From UBA6144 sp964399165 (GTDB lineage Bacteria; Bdellovibrionota; Bacteriovoracia; Bacteriovoracales; Bacteriovoracaceae): a stretch of DNA of 64,000 nucleotides. The stretch is taken from NCBI GenBank assembly GCA_964399165.1, contig CAYNPO010000007.1:62001-126000 (forward strand). Direction: 5' to 3'. A program made the position numbers and the translations under genes. This document shows, in pieces, positions 1-8,270 of the stretch. The first letter of the stretch is position 1, and each line of letters begins with the position of its first letter. The notes under the pieces were generated by a model. The model was given only the letters and a program-made list of their open reading frames with translations, was not told the origin of the DNA and made no database searches.

Positions 1-252
1 CAGGGTGACCTGTGGGACCACCTCTACGACCTCCACCAAGAAGGTCCCGCCCAAGAAGGTCGCACCTACATTCCGTGGTGCTTGGAGATGGGGTCCTGGA
101 CATGGGTGAAGAAGAACCCCCGCCAGATCTTCAGCCTGGACGGTCTCTTCAACACCTACAAACCCCACCGCTACGGGCGGGTCATGCGCCGGCACATGCT
201 GATGCTGGAGTTCCTGCATCGGGCGGTGCGGAATCCGGAGGCATGGGCCTAA
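1..252 (+). CDS. C-terminal fragment of an M14-type carboxypeptidase-like protein (5' end outside window)
   Basis: Frame 1 is open from the window edge to a TAA at 250-252, giving 83 residues. The fragment contains YIPWCLEMGSWTW followed by an arginine-rich tail. Zinc carboxypeptidases of the M14/DUF2817 type place their catalytic glutamate in a similar late motif, so the E of CLEMGSW would be that residue. The zinc ligands lie upstream of the window, so the family call rests on one motif and may be wrong. It reads toward fumC with about 90 bases between them. Confidence 0.45.
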   Translation, partial: QGDLWDHLYDLHQEGPAQEGRTYIPWCLEMGSWTWVKKNPRQIFSLDGLFNTYKPHRYGRVMRRHMLMLEFLHRAVRNPEAWA

Positions 253-303
253 GCTCACCACTCCCCCCACACGGCCTAGACACGGCTTCGACCGGCCAGA
301 CAC

Positions 304-335
304 CCCTCCCGACAAAGCTTACGCTGCCGGGAGGG
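304..335 (+). promoter_or_regulatory. Inverted repeat covering the fumC ribosome binding site
   Basis: CCCTCCCG at 304-311 pairs perfectly with CGGGAGGG at 328-335, with a 16-base loop. The right arm is the Shine-Dalgarno sequence of fumC, whose ATG is at 343. If the stem forms in the mRNA it would hide the ribosome binding site. The pairing is visible; the regulatory role is inference. Confidence 0.35.
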
Positions 336-342
336 AGAAAAC

Positions 343-1800
343 ATGCATCCATCCTGGCGCGCGGAGAAAGACAGCATGGGGGAAATCATGGTGCCCGCCA
401 ACCGGCTGTGGGGGGCGCAAACCCAGCGCTCCCTGGAGAATTTCAACATCTCCCACGAAAGGATGCCGGTGGAAGTGGTGTCCGCCCTGCTGCTGCTCAA
501 GAAAGCGGCTGCTTTGGTGAATGGGCGGGCCGGCCGCCTGCCCCGCGATATCTCAACCGCCGTGGTTGCGGCCGCGGACGAGGCGATGACCGGGCGACAC
601 AACGTCGAGTTTCCCTTGGGGGTTTGGCAAACCGGCAGCGGTACCCAGACGCACATGAATGTGAACGAGGTGCTGGCCAACCGAGCCAGCGAAATCCTCG
701 GTGGGGGCCGGGGTTCCCGACGACTGGTGCACCCCAACGACCACGTGAACCTCGGGCAAAGTTCCAATGACGTGTTCCCCAGCGCACTCAACATCGCCGC
801 CGTGCTTATGCTGGAAGACACCGTCATCCCAGCGCTGGAGGCCCTTGAGGGCGCCCTGGCCGCCAAGGCCCGCCACTTCATGCGTCACTTCAAAATCGGA
901 CGCACCCACCTCATGGACGCGACACCCATGACCCTGGGGCAGGAGTTCTCGGGCTACGCCGCCCAACTTGAACTGGCGTTGGGGAACCTGCGGCTCGTGC
1001 TGCCCGGACTCCACGAGCTGGCCTTGGGCGGAACCGCCGTGGGCACGGGTCTGAATGCCCCTGAGGGTTTCGCCGCAGCTTGCTTGGAGGAGCTGCAGCG
1101 CCTGACCGGGCGCAAGTTCCGGGAGTCTCCCAACAAGTTCCGTTCCCTGGCCTCACAAGACGAGTTGGTCTTCGCCCATGGTGCCCTGAAGTCCACGGCG
1201 GCTGCGCTCTTCAAAATCGCCAATGACCTGCGCCTGTTGGGCTCGGGACCCAGGGCGGGTTTGTCCGAGATCATCTTGCCTTCCAACGAACCGGGCTCCT
1301 CCATCATGCCCGGCAAGGTGAACCCCACTCAATGCGAAGCCATGGCCATGGCGTGCGCGCAGGTGTTCGGTAACGATGTGACTATAAACATTGCGGGAGC
1401 ATCGGGAGCGCTGGAACTCAACGCCTACCGGCCCCTGCTGGCCCATGCCTTCATGCAGTCTTCGCGTTTGCTGTCAGACGCCAGCCGCTGTTTTCGCATC
1501 CACTGCGTGGATGGCATCCGCCCCAACGAAGCGCGCCTGCGGGAGAATCTGGATAAGTCGCTCATGCTGGTGACGGCCTTGGCCCCGCGGCTCGGATATG
1601 ACAAGGCCGCCCTGATCGCTAAAACCGCCCATGACACCGGCACGAGCCTCCGTGAAGCGGCCCTGGCCCTAGGACTGGCCAACGCGGAGGACTTGGATGA
1701 GTGGCTGCGCCCGGAGGAGATGGTTCCTAGCCTAGAAGCCCGTGAGGAACCAAAAACCCAGGTTAAAGCCCACGTGCACCAGGATCGCGCCCCCCAGTGA
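343..1800 (+). CDS. fumC: Class II fumarate hydratase
   Basis: Interconverts fumarate and malate in the cytoplasmic TCA cycle. The 485-residue product aligns by eye with E. coli FumC along its whole length: TGSGTQTHMN near 97-105, GQSSNDVFP near 138-146, GRTHLMDATP near 186-195 with the active-site histidine, and the family signature GSSIMPGKVNP near 318-328. The ATG at 343 is preceded by GGGAGGGAG. After the usual end (near EEMVPSLEAR) the protein runs on for about 15 residues, and this tail is antisense to the last 69 bases of the convergent CPBP gene. Confidence 0.97.
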   Translation: MHPSWRAEKDSMGEIMVPANRLWGAQTQRSLENFNISHERMPVEVVSALLLLKKAAALVNGRAGRLPRDISTAVVAAADEAMTGRHNVEFPLGVWQTGSGTQTHMNVNEVLANRASEILGGGRGSRRLVHPNDHVNLGQSSNDVFPSALNIAAVLMLEDTVIPALEALEGALAAKARHFMRHFKIGRTHLMDATPMTLGQEFSGYAAQLELALGNLRLVLPGLHELALGGTAVGTGLNAPEGFAAACLEELQRLTGRKFRESPNKFRSLASQDELVFAHGALKSTAAALFKIANDLRLLGSGPRAGLSEIILPSNEPGSSIMPGKVNPTQCEAMAMACAQVFGNDVTINIAGASGALELNAYRPLLAHAFMQSSRLLSDASRCFRIHCVDGIRPNEARLRENLDKSLMLVTALAPRLGYDKAALIAKTAHDTGTSLREAALALGLANAEDLDEWLRPEEMVPSLEAREEPKTQVKAHVHQDRAPQ

Positions 1801-2319
1801 GCCCCGGCGCCACACCACCATGCCGCAAGCGAGTCCCAGTCCGAGAGTATACAGCGCCTGGTAGAAAAGGAATCCATGCCACTCTTGGGGCACCCACCAG
1901 CCCGGATGCCAGTGCGCATAGGAGAAGAGCAGGCTGGTGAGCACCAGCGCTCCCGCGTCCCCCGCCCACCTGCGCGCCGGCTGCCACAGGAAGAAGCGGA
2001 AAATGGCTTCTTCCAACGCCGGCCCGAGCAACAGGAAGGTCAACAGCCCAGGCCCTGTGTGTAGGTCGAAAGGCATGGGGAAATTCTCCCAACGCGCGCC
2101 CAACGCCGCTAAGGCGCCGGCGACGGTGGCGAGTCCGGCCAGGCCCCAGAGTACACGGGGCACATGCCAAGGGCGACGGAGCGCCTTATGGTAGCGCACG
2201 AAGGCCACCGCCACGAAGATGGCCTCAAGGACGTACGTGCTCCAGCCGCCAAACGAGTCTAGCCATGGCGTGGCCCCGAAGCGCAGCAGCAGATACGTGA
2301 GAACGAAGAACAGGTCCAT
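1732..2319 (-). CDS. CPBP-family intramembrane metalloprotease
   Basis: A polytopic 195-residue membrane protein of the CAAX-protease/bacteriocin-processing (Abi) family. It has EEAIFR at 103-108 (the EExxxR motif), a histidine in SYAHWHP near 136 and HVGFN at 182-186 (the HxxxN motif), the expected metal and catalytic residues in order. Hydrophobic segments fill most of the sequence. The substrate is unknown. Its final 22 codons, including HVGFN, overlap the 3' end of fumC on the other strand. Confidence 0.85.
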   Translation of the reverse strand: MDLFFVLTYLLLRFGATPWLDSFGGWSTYVLEAIFVAVAFVRYHKALRRPWHVPRVLWGLAGLATVAGALAALGARWENFPMPFDLHTGPGLLTFLLLGPALEEAIFRFFLWQPARRWAGDAGALVLTSLLFSYAHWHPGWWVPQEWHGFLFYQALYTLGLGLACGMVVWRRGSLGGAILVHVGFNLGFWFLTGF

Positions 2320-2361
2320 GGCCCATTTTCCGACGGGTGGACTTGTCCGTAAAGGGAAAGG

Positions 2362-3279
2362 TCAGTGGCAGTCCGGCGGGCCCTCTTCGCCGAAATAGTA
2401 TACGCCGGCCTCAGGCCCATTCTCGCTGAAGGTCGTCTTGGCGCCATCGGCCCCGGCCTGCGCCCCAGCGGATGCGGGAGCGCCGTAGATCCGCTGCAAC
2501 AGCTGCCGATCACCCAGCGAGTACAATTCAGCCACGAAGAATGGATTATAACCGGCCACACCCACGCGGTTGCGCCATACGTTGCCCGGGGTTGTCACGG
2601 AGAAGAACTCTTCACCTGCTCGCGTGCGGCCCTGGCTAAAGAACTGTGGCCACGTCCCGAGTTCCACCAAAGTGCGGGCCAGCGCCTCGTCCACGGCGAA
2701 TCCATAGTGCATGACCGAACCCAGATCGTAGGAGGTGGCGATGCGCTGGCGGCTTCGCGGGTAGCGGCGCAGCTGGGCATTGTCTTGGACGGTGCTGGAA
2801 GCGACCACCGCCCGCCGGATCAGCTCGGGCGCATCAGGGTGCGAGTGCTCATGTAAGAGCCCCAAGAGGTGCCCCAACTCATGCAGGACTACCCGGCGCA
2901 CGTTGCGGCACATGTACTCGGAAAAAGTTGGGTGGTTGGAGATGTATTCCGGAATCACCACCATCATCCGTTCCAAACGGAACATGCCGTTGCCGAGGTG
3001 GGACCATCCGGCACGAGTGTCGTCCTGGCGTTTAATCTCCATGTGGACGTCGGCGCGCACGCGGGGGCCGGCTTCCACATAAGAGAAACGCAGGGGAACC
3101 ACCGCCTCCAGCTCACGGGTGAGGAAGCGCAGGCAGGCCATGTCATTCCCGCGGGCGTTTTCCACCGCGATAGTGATGGTGGAGTTGCGGGCCCAGTGGC
3201 CGCTGCCCAACGCCAGCCCGGCCTGCGCCGTGGAAGCGAGAATGACAGAGGTTAAGAGGGTAGCCACAAGGCTCTTCAT
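2362..3279 (-). CDS. Secreted astacin/matrixin-like zinc metalloprotease
   Basis: A 305-residue exported protein. The N-terminus MKSLVATLLTSVILASTAQA is a signal peptide with an AQA cleavage site. Residues 133-144 read HELGHLLGLLHE, the zinc motif HExxHxxGxxHE of metzincins, and SVMHY at 188-192 is the Met-turn, as in astacins (M12A). It likely digests extracellular or prey protein. The gene stands alone on the minus strand between the CPBP and ADPS-like genes. Confidence 0.9.
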   Translation of the reverse strand: MKSLVATLLTSVILASTAQAGLALGSGHWARNSTITIAVENARGNDMACLRFLTRELEAVVPLRFSYVEAGPRVRADVHMEIKRQDDTRAGWSHLGNGMFRLERMMVVIPEYISNHPTFSEYMCRNVRRVVLHELGHLLGLLHEHSHPDAPELIRRAVVASSTVQDNAQLRRYPRSRQRIATSYDLGSVMHYGFAVDEALARTLVELGTWPQFFSQGRTRAGEEFFSVTTPGNVWRNRVGVAGYNPFFVAELYSLGDRQLLQRIYGAPASAGAQAGADGAKTTFSENGPEAGVYYFGEEGPPDCH

Positions 3280-3351
3280 GCCGCGGTTATAGGACGCGTT
3301 TTGCGGGCTGACTCCGCGGGTGAAAAATTTTCACGGGACGGTAAGACTTTG

Positions 3352-5061
3352 TTAACCGCGATCGCGGCCTAGGAACTCGTGCTGTCGACGTGGTTCCAGC
3401 GCTCCCGGGTTGAACACGCCTTCAGGGTCATGGGTGAGCTTCATGCCCTTCAACAACGCCTCCCCTCCTGCCCCCAGCTCCTTGGCGAGCCAGGGCAGGT
3501 GCTCAGTTCCCACCGCGTGGTGGTGGCTGAGGGTGCCACCGGCCCGCACGATGGCGTCAGTGACCCGACCTTTGATACGGTAGTAGCGCTCCAAGGGCGC
3601 GTCGCCTCCCTGGATGCCCCAGGTGAAGTACAAGCAACCACCCGTGGTATAAGTATGGGAGAGGTGGCAGCCCACGTACATGGGGAGTCCCTCCGAAACT
3701 CCGCACGCCTCCACTTCCGCCACCACCGCCCGGTGCAGGTCGAGGAGCCTGGCCCACGGTGCGGAAGTCTCGGCCACGTCGGCGACACCGCCATAATCCA
3801 TGATGTAGTCGCGCAAATAGGGAGTGTTGTACTTGTCCTTGGACCAAGCGTCCCCAATGGATCCGCCCAGGGGGAAACCTCCGTGGCGGCGGAAGATCCG
3901 CGAGGCACGCTTCATGCTGTGGGACGTTTCGTCCCCGTGCCCCTCGAAGCCCACCACCATGATGCAGGGTCGGGTGTAGCCGAGGTTCTTCAGCAGCTGC
4001 TTGACTGGCCATTCCGCCACACGGGCCTGGAGAGGCTTCTTGGATTTAAGGTGGAAGGCGAGTTCTGTCTCCCCCTCGTCCTGCAAACGCACCAACGATG
4101 GTTTCACGCCCTCCGCGTAACAAGCGCGCACGGAAGCCAGTGCGGGTTCGAAGGAGCGGAAGAGGAAACCCACGTAGCGCTTGGTTGGGGGAGTGGGGTG
4201 CACGCGCATCCAGGCGCGGGTGATCACGCCGTAGGCGCCTTCGCTGCCGATAAAGGCGCGTCCCACGTCGGGGCCTGCGGACGTGGCTGGGAACGGGCGC
4301 ATTTCCAAAGTGTGGGCGGGCGTAACCGCGTGCAGGGAGACCACCATGTCCTCGATGCGGCCATAGGCGTCCGACTGCATGCCAGCGGAGCGGGTGGCGA
4401 TCCAGCCGCCCAACGTGGAAAACTCGAAGGAATCAGGGAAGTGCCCGAGCGAAAAACCTTTCTCGCCCAGTTGCTTCTCGAGCACCGGCCCCACAGCCCC
4501 CGCCTCGAGCAAGGCGAGGTTGGACTCGAGGTCAAGCTGCAGGAGCTTGTCCATCCCGCGCATGTCCAGGGAGAGCACGGGGCGGCCCTTGGCCTCCGGC
4601 TTCACTTCCAGGGCGTTCACGATGTTAGTGCCGCCCCCGAAGGGTATCACGTGCAGGTTCTCCCGCACCGCCCAGTCCACCAACGCGCGCACATGCTCAT
4701 GGGACGCCGGCCAAGCCACCACGTCCGGTGCGGAGTCCACGCGGCCCTGGCGCGCGCGCCACAGGTCCGGGAAGCTTTTGCCGAACGCATGGACCAGTCT
4801 TTGGTAGGGGTCAATGCTGGCGCGGCCCTGCCCCAAGAGGCTTTCCAGTGCGCGCACGGTAGCCGCAGGGTCGGACAAACGGTTGTCGGGCAACTTCACC
4901 TTCGCCAGGTCCACCGGCGCCTGGAACTGTTCCTGCTGCATGCCCAGCTTGCGCTTCACGAAAGGCCACAGCTCCGGCTTCTCGGCCATGGGAAATGTCA
5001 CTTGCGGGTGGCCCCAGCCCTGCCACTTCATGGCAGGAGGCGCTTCGAAGGCTTTGCTCAT
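3352..5061 (-). CDS. FAD-linked oxidase, alkyldihydroxyacetonephosphate synthase (AGPS) family
   Basis: A 569-residue flavoprotein. An FAD-binding type-4 domain is marked by HVIPFGGGTNI near 145 and YGRIEDMVVS near 235; the FAD-oxidase C-terminal domain follows. LSHHHAVG near 511-518 carries the triple histidine that marks alkylglycerone-phosphate synthases, which swap the acyl group of acyl-DHAP for a fatty alcohol in ether-lipid synthesis. Bacterial members can be other FAD oxidases, so an ether-lipid role is inferred. It ends 12 bases downstream-to-upstream of the RNA methyltransferase gene, in the same orientation, so they may be co-transcribed. Confidence 0.8.
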   Translation of the reverse strand: MSKAFEAPPAMKWQGWGHPQVTFPMAEKPELWPFVKRKLGMQQEQFQAPVDLAKVKLPDNRLSDPAATVRALESLLGQGRASIDPYQRLVHAFGKSFPDLWRARQGRVDSAPDVVAWPASHEHVRALVDWAVRENLHVIPFGGGTNIVNALEVKPEAKGRPVLSLDMRGMDKLLQLDLESNLALLEAGAVGPVLEKQLGEKGFSLGHFPDSFEFSTLGGWIATRSAGMQSDAYGRIEDMVVSLHAVTPAHTLEMRPFPATSAGPDVGRAFIGSEGAYGVITRAWMRVHPTPPTKRYVGFLFRSFEPALASVRACYAEGVKPSLVRLQDEGETELAFHLKSKKPLQARVAEWPVKQLLKNLGYTRPCIMVVGFEGHGDETSHSMKRASRIFRRHGGFPLGGSIGDAWSKDKYNTPYLRDYIMDYGGVADVAETSAPWARLLDLHRAVVAEVEACGVSEGLPMYVGCHLSHTYTTGGCLYFTWGIQGGDAPLERYYRIKGRVTDAIVRAGGTLSHHHAVGTEHLPWLAKELGAGGEALLKGMKLTHDPEGVFNPGALEPRRQHEFLGRDRG

Positions 5062-5073
5062 GGATGGGTTTTA

Positions 5074-6210
5074 CTACGCGCGCTCGAGCACGGAAAGCAG
5101 TTCCACGTGGGGCGTGTGGGGGAACATGTCCAACGGCGTGAGGTGCGCGACTTTCCAGCCGTTTTGCGCGAAATCCTTCACGTCACGGGCCCAGGTGGCG
5201 GGTTCGCAGGACACGTACACGATGGTCCGGAGGTTATCCAAGTATTTGAAGATCCCCCGGCGCTTCTCGATGCCTTCCCGCGGGGGGTCCACGAGCAAGA
5301 TCTTGGCGTGGGGTTGGCGCTTGGCGAGCTGTTGCCAGACGCCTTTATCGTTCATGTCGATCTCCATCACCCGCACGCCCGGCAGCGCCTTGGCCGTGAG
5401 CTCCTGGATGGCGCTGCCGCGCACTTCCGCCGCCACGATGTTGCTGAAGCCCGCCTGGGAGAGGGCCTCGGTGAAATTGCCCGAGCCACAGAAGGCCTCG
5501 AGCACCGGGAAATCCTTGCGGGCTTCTCGTAAGCTCTCCAGTATCCACTGCTTCATACGGGCGTTTTGAGCGCTGTTGCCCTGGCGGAAAGGACGCCTCC
5601 GGTTCAACACCACTTCGCCGGCCGATTGCATGTCGTCCACGTCCAGATAGTTCCAGGGGAAGCCTTCCGAAGGCCTCCAGTCCGCGCGCGGCAGGGAGGA
5701 GCGTAGCTCTTTGAGCAGGTCTCTCAACGGTGGGTTCAAGATCTGGCAGTCCTCAATAGGGGCCAGGGTATTGGTCCCCTCGCTGACGTAGCCAAGCTGC
5801 TGGCCATCCGTCTTGAACTGGGCGCGGTTGCGATAACCATAAACCTCCGGTGACGGGATCAGCGGGCGGCGCACCCCCACCGCGATGCCATTTTTCTCCA
5901 GGAGGAAAGTGACCCGTTGTTCCTTGGCCTTGACCTGGGCCTCGTAAGAGACGCCCATCCAAGGGCAGCCGCCACACTTTCCCGCTTCCTCCCCGCGGTG
6001 AGGACACGGGGCCTCCACGCGCTCGGGGGCCAGCGTCACGAGCTCGGCCACCTGGGCGTTAGCGTAACTTTGGGCGTTCTCCTCCACGCGAAAGGTTCCG
6101 GCGTCCCCGGGCCAGGTGCCACGGGCGAAGAACACGCGGCCGTCCGGGTGGTCAACCACGCCGTGCCCTTTGTGGGAGAGCGCCCGCACGGTGGCCTGGA
6201 ACTCAACCAT
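5074..6210 (-). CDS. TRAM-domain [4Fe-4S] RNA uracil-C5 methyltransferase (RlmD/TrmA family)
   Basis: Methylates uridine C5 in rRNA or tRNA with SAM. The 378-residue product has an N-terminal TRAM-like region, cysteines at 69, 79, 82 and 155 for an Fe-S cluster, a SAM motif FCGSGNF near 240-246, DPPREG near 308-313 and the nucleophile in VSCEP (C335). I chose the ATG at 6210, which overlaps the TGA of the upstream gene by 8 bases; an in-frame GTG at 6234 would add eight unconserved residues. RlmC, RlmD or TrmA specificity cannot be read from the sequence. Confidence 0.9.
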   Translation of the reverse strand: MVEFQATVRALSHKGHGVVDHPDGRVFFARGTWPGDAGTFRVEENAQSYANAQVAELVTLAPERVEAPCPHRGEEAGKCGGCPWMGVSYEAQVKAKEQRVTFLLEKNGIAVGVRRPLIPSPEVYGYRNRAQFKTDGQQLGYVSEGTNTLAPIEDCQILNPPLRDLLKELRSSLPRADWRPSEGFPWNYLDVDDMQSAGEVVLNRRRPFRQGNSAQNARMKQWILESLREARKDFPVLEAFCGSGNFTEALSQAGFSNIVAAEVRGSAIQELTAKALPGVRVMEIDMNDKGVWQQLAKRQPHAKILLVDPPREGIEKRRGIFKYLDNLRTIVYVSCEPATWARDVKDFAQNGWKVAHLTPLDMFPHTPHVELLSVLERA

Positions 6211-7300
6211 GGAGGCCCATGCCTTGGAGGGCACGCAGGTAACGAGAGCGGAAGGTGGACACGGGCATCTTCACGCGGGTCTGGAAGGCCGCGTCCTGCA
6301 CCAGCTTGAGTTCCTTGGCCGACCAACACTCCTGCACGTGGCGCATGTCCCGGCCCATGGCCTCCTGGAAGCCATGGAAGGCGCGCGCGTAGCCCCAGGT
6401 ATCGCCTTTGAGGCGTTTCCACCCGTCGGCGAGTTCGAGAGCGACCTCGGCCTTCTCGCGCAGGGACAGCAAGGGCGTCTTGGCGATGAGCGCCCCCCAC
6501 TCTTCATGGAAAGGCCCGATGCCCAAGAGCAGCTCGGAGTGGCGGCGCAGGCATTTAGGCGTGCGCAGGGCGAAGTGGCGGTGCCCGTCGGCGGAAAGGT
6601 ACTTCTTGTAGAACTGGCACGCGAGGAAGAAAAGGCTGCCGGGCTTTTCGCCCAGTTCATAGAACTTCTCTCTTAGGGGGTCGTCCTTGGGCAGCTCCCA
6701 GGCTTCCACCACCCGGTCGAAATCCCCCAGGTTGTGGGAGATCAAAGGCCCCAGCCGGACGAACTGGAAGGGATCGTTATCGTACCAGTGCTGGGCAATG
6801 GCGGCTTCCCGCTCCATTTCCGTGGCGATCTGGTCATAGAAGCGCTGGCGCCAGGCCTCATTGCCGAGCTTGCGGGCCGCCCCATAGGCGCCCACGGCCA
6901 CGGAGAACCAGGTGCCTTCATGAGTGGAAACGCGTAAAGCGCGGTCCTCCGGCGCCACGATCTTGTTGGTCACCCCGGCATAGTCCCAACCCAGCGCCTC
7001 TTCCGTGGTCTTCCACATGCCTTCCACGAAGTCGCGGGTGGCGGGTTTGTTCCACAGATGCCCCCGAATGGCGTTGTCCACGTCGGTGGGGCAGAACGAC
7101 CCAGCGCTCGCCCAGTGGGCGGACACGCACAGGTCGAAGTAAGGCCCGAGTTCCCGATAGTGTTCTGGGCCGCGCGTGTTAGCATCTTGGAGGATGGACC
7201 TGAACCGCGCCTGTCCTTCGGCAGGCGTGAGCACGTAAGGACACGAGGTGTGGATTTGCCCCAAAAGCGTTTCTGGAGATATGCCGTAGTCGTTGCTCAT
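6203..7300 (-). CDS. Unrecognised conserved-looking cytoplasmic protein
   Basis: I do not recognise this 365-residue protein. It has no signal peptide or membrane segment, is rich in tryptophan and aromatic residues, and looks helical and soluble. The frame stays open to 7618, but upstream of the ATG at 7300 it is merely antisense to a lipoprotein gene, so I take MSNDYG as the start. The 3' end overlaps the RNA methyltransferase start by 8 bases, suggesting coupling. The 5' end overlaps the divergent lipoprotein gene by about 50 bases. Confidence 0.7.
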   Translation of the reverse strand: MSNDYGISPETLLGQIHTSCPYVLTPAEGQARFRSILQDANTRGPEHYRELGPYFDLCVSAHWASAGSFCPTDVDNAIRGHLWNKPATRDFVEGMWKTTEEALGWDYAGVTNKIVAPEDRALRVSTHEGTWFSVAVGAYGAARKLGNEAWRQRFYDQIATEMEREAAIAQHWYDNDPFQFVRLGPLISHNLGDFDRVVEAWELPKDDPLREKFYELGEKPGSLFFLACQFYKKYLSADGHRHFALRTPKCLRRHSELLLGIGPFHEEWGALIAKTPLLSLREKAEVALELADGWKRLKGDTWGYARAFHGFQEAMGRDMRHVQECWSAKELKLVQDAAFQTRVKMPVSTFRSRYLRALQGMGLHG

Positions 7301-7552
7301 GTGGTGGTGTCGGGCTGCGCCTCGCGGCCCCAACCTACCCCTGTGCCAACAGATTCGGAAGAGGAAATCCCCTCGGTGACAGTGGAAACGGCCCTGGACC
7401 ACATACGGCAGTCGTACATCTTGGGGTGCGTGGAGGCCCTTCGCAAGCGCGGGGAGAGCGGGGTTTACCCTCTCTGTAGGGACCGAGGTGTGCAACATGC
7501 TGAAAGCGTGCGGAAACTGATGGAGGCACCGGTTCTTCGGCCTAAGCCGTGA
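7250..7552 (+). CDS. Small predicted lipoprotein (GTG start)
   Basis: A 100-residue product starting at GTG 7250, preceded by TAAGGA at 7235-7240. The N-terminus reads VDLPQKRFWRYAVVVAHVVV then SGC-A: a charged n-region, a hydrophobic core and a lipobox (VSGC) with Cys 22. The mature part is short and polar, with two more cysteines (ILGC, PLCR). A TTG at 7256 is the alternative start. The first 51 bases are antisense to the start of the divergent gene and the last 11 to the end of the transposase gene. Function unknown. Confidence 0.6.
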   Translation: MDLPQKRFWRYAVVVAHVVVSGCASRPQPTPVPTDSEEEIPSVTVETALDHIRQSYILGCVEALRKRGESGVYPLCRDRGVQHAESVRKLMEAPVLRPKP

Positions 7553-8174
7553 GTTGGGAAGCCCCCTGTCGGAGGAGCCACGAGAGGGGTGGGTCCATCC
7601 GGAGGGGACTGCCTCCATGGAACAACCCTTTGAGCTTTTCCGTCTCCAAAAATAGGCGCAAGCCCTCCCGAGGCAGCGTCAATAGAGAAGAATAACCGTC
7701 CAGGGCCGCAATCTTAGTCCCGGTATGGTGGACGTGGTTCAAGAGCACATAGCGTACGGCGTTTTTGGTCTCCCGCACTCCTTTCAGCACATGCAGGCAG
7801 TAGCGTTCCAGCTGGACTTTCCCCTTCCCCACCCCTTTGGAGAAGGTCACCGTCAAGGCCCGCATCCCCCTGGTGAGCCCGGCATTGTCGGGTGCCTCCA
7901 CGATCAGATGCACGTGGTTGGATTGCAGGGAGTAATGCGCGATTCGAAGGCCTTGCAACCTAGCCCTCAGAATCGCCCTTTTCAAAATGCGCAAGCACGC
8001 TTTGTTACGCAAGGAAGCCCGCAGCTTGAAATTGATGTGCAATGGCGTGCGGGAGCCCACACGCTCGCGGGCCCTGTGGGCGACTCCAGCATGGCGCTTG
8101 CGCTTGCGTCCGCACCCCGGCCGCCTTCCACCTCGCTTCCCACACCACAAATTGAACTCACTCTGCTTGGCCAT
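7542..8174 (-). CDS. REP-associated tyrosine transposase (RAYT / Y1 HUH family)
   Basis: A 210-residue protein of the IS200-like Y1 superfamily. HYSLQSNHVHLIVEA supplies the HUH metal-binding motif (HVH), and RYVLLNHVHHTG lies in the region that normally carries the catalytic tyrosine. Such single-copy genes are domesticated transposases that act on nearby REP palindromes. The start is MAKQSE at 8174 with AAAAGG six bases upstream. A 7-bp hairpin at 8221-8237 sits just upstream. No insertion-sequence ends or target duplication are visible. Confidence 0.85.
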   Translation of the reverse strand: MAKQSEFNLWCGKRGGRRPGCGRKRKRHAGVAHRARERVGSRTPLHINFKLRASLRNKACLRILKRAILRARLQGLRIAHYSLQSNHVHLIVEAPDNAGLTRGMRALTVTFSKGVGKGKVQLERYCLHVLKGVRETKNAVRYVLLNHVHHTGTKIAALDGYSSLLTLPREGLRLFLETEKLKGLFHGGSPLRMDPPLSWLLRQGASQLTA

Positions 8175-8220
8175 GCCATGCCTTTTGATAAGGGCATATA
8201 TGGCATGAAGGAGGTACAAG

Positions 8221-8237
8221 AGCCCGCCATGCGGGCT
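8221..8237. repeat. Short palindrome AGCCCGC-CAT-GCGGGCT upstream of the RAYT gene
   Basis: A perfect 7-bp stem with a 3-base loop between the end of the DUF2126-like gene and the RAYT start. It could be a REP-type element bound by the transposase or a terminator for the upstream minus-strand gene. The minus-strand flank after the stem (TCTTGT) is a poor U-tract, which leaves the REP explanation open. Confidence 0.4.
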
Positions 8238-8270
8238 TAAAACTCCAGAGAGTTCAGATTTGGAACGCGA

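Noticed and set aside
3379..5532. A 717-codon open frame on the plus strand
   Set aside because: It is antisense to the AGPS-like and RNA methyltransferase genes, whose motifs are intact. Its translation is His/Val/Gly-rich without domains, typical of the reverse frame of a GC-rich gene.
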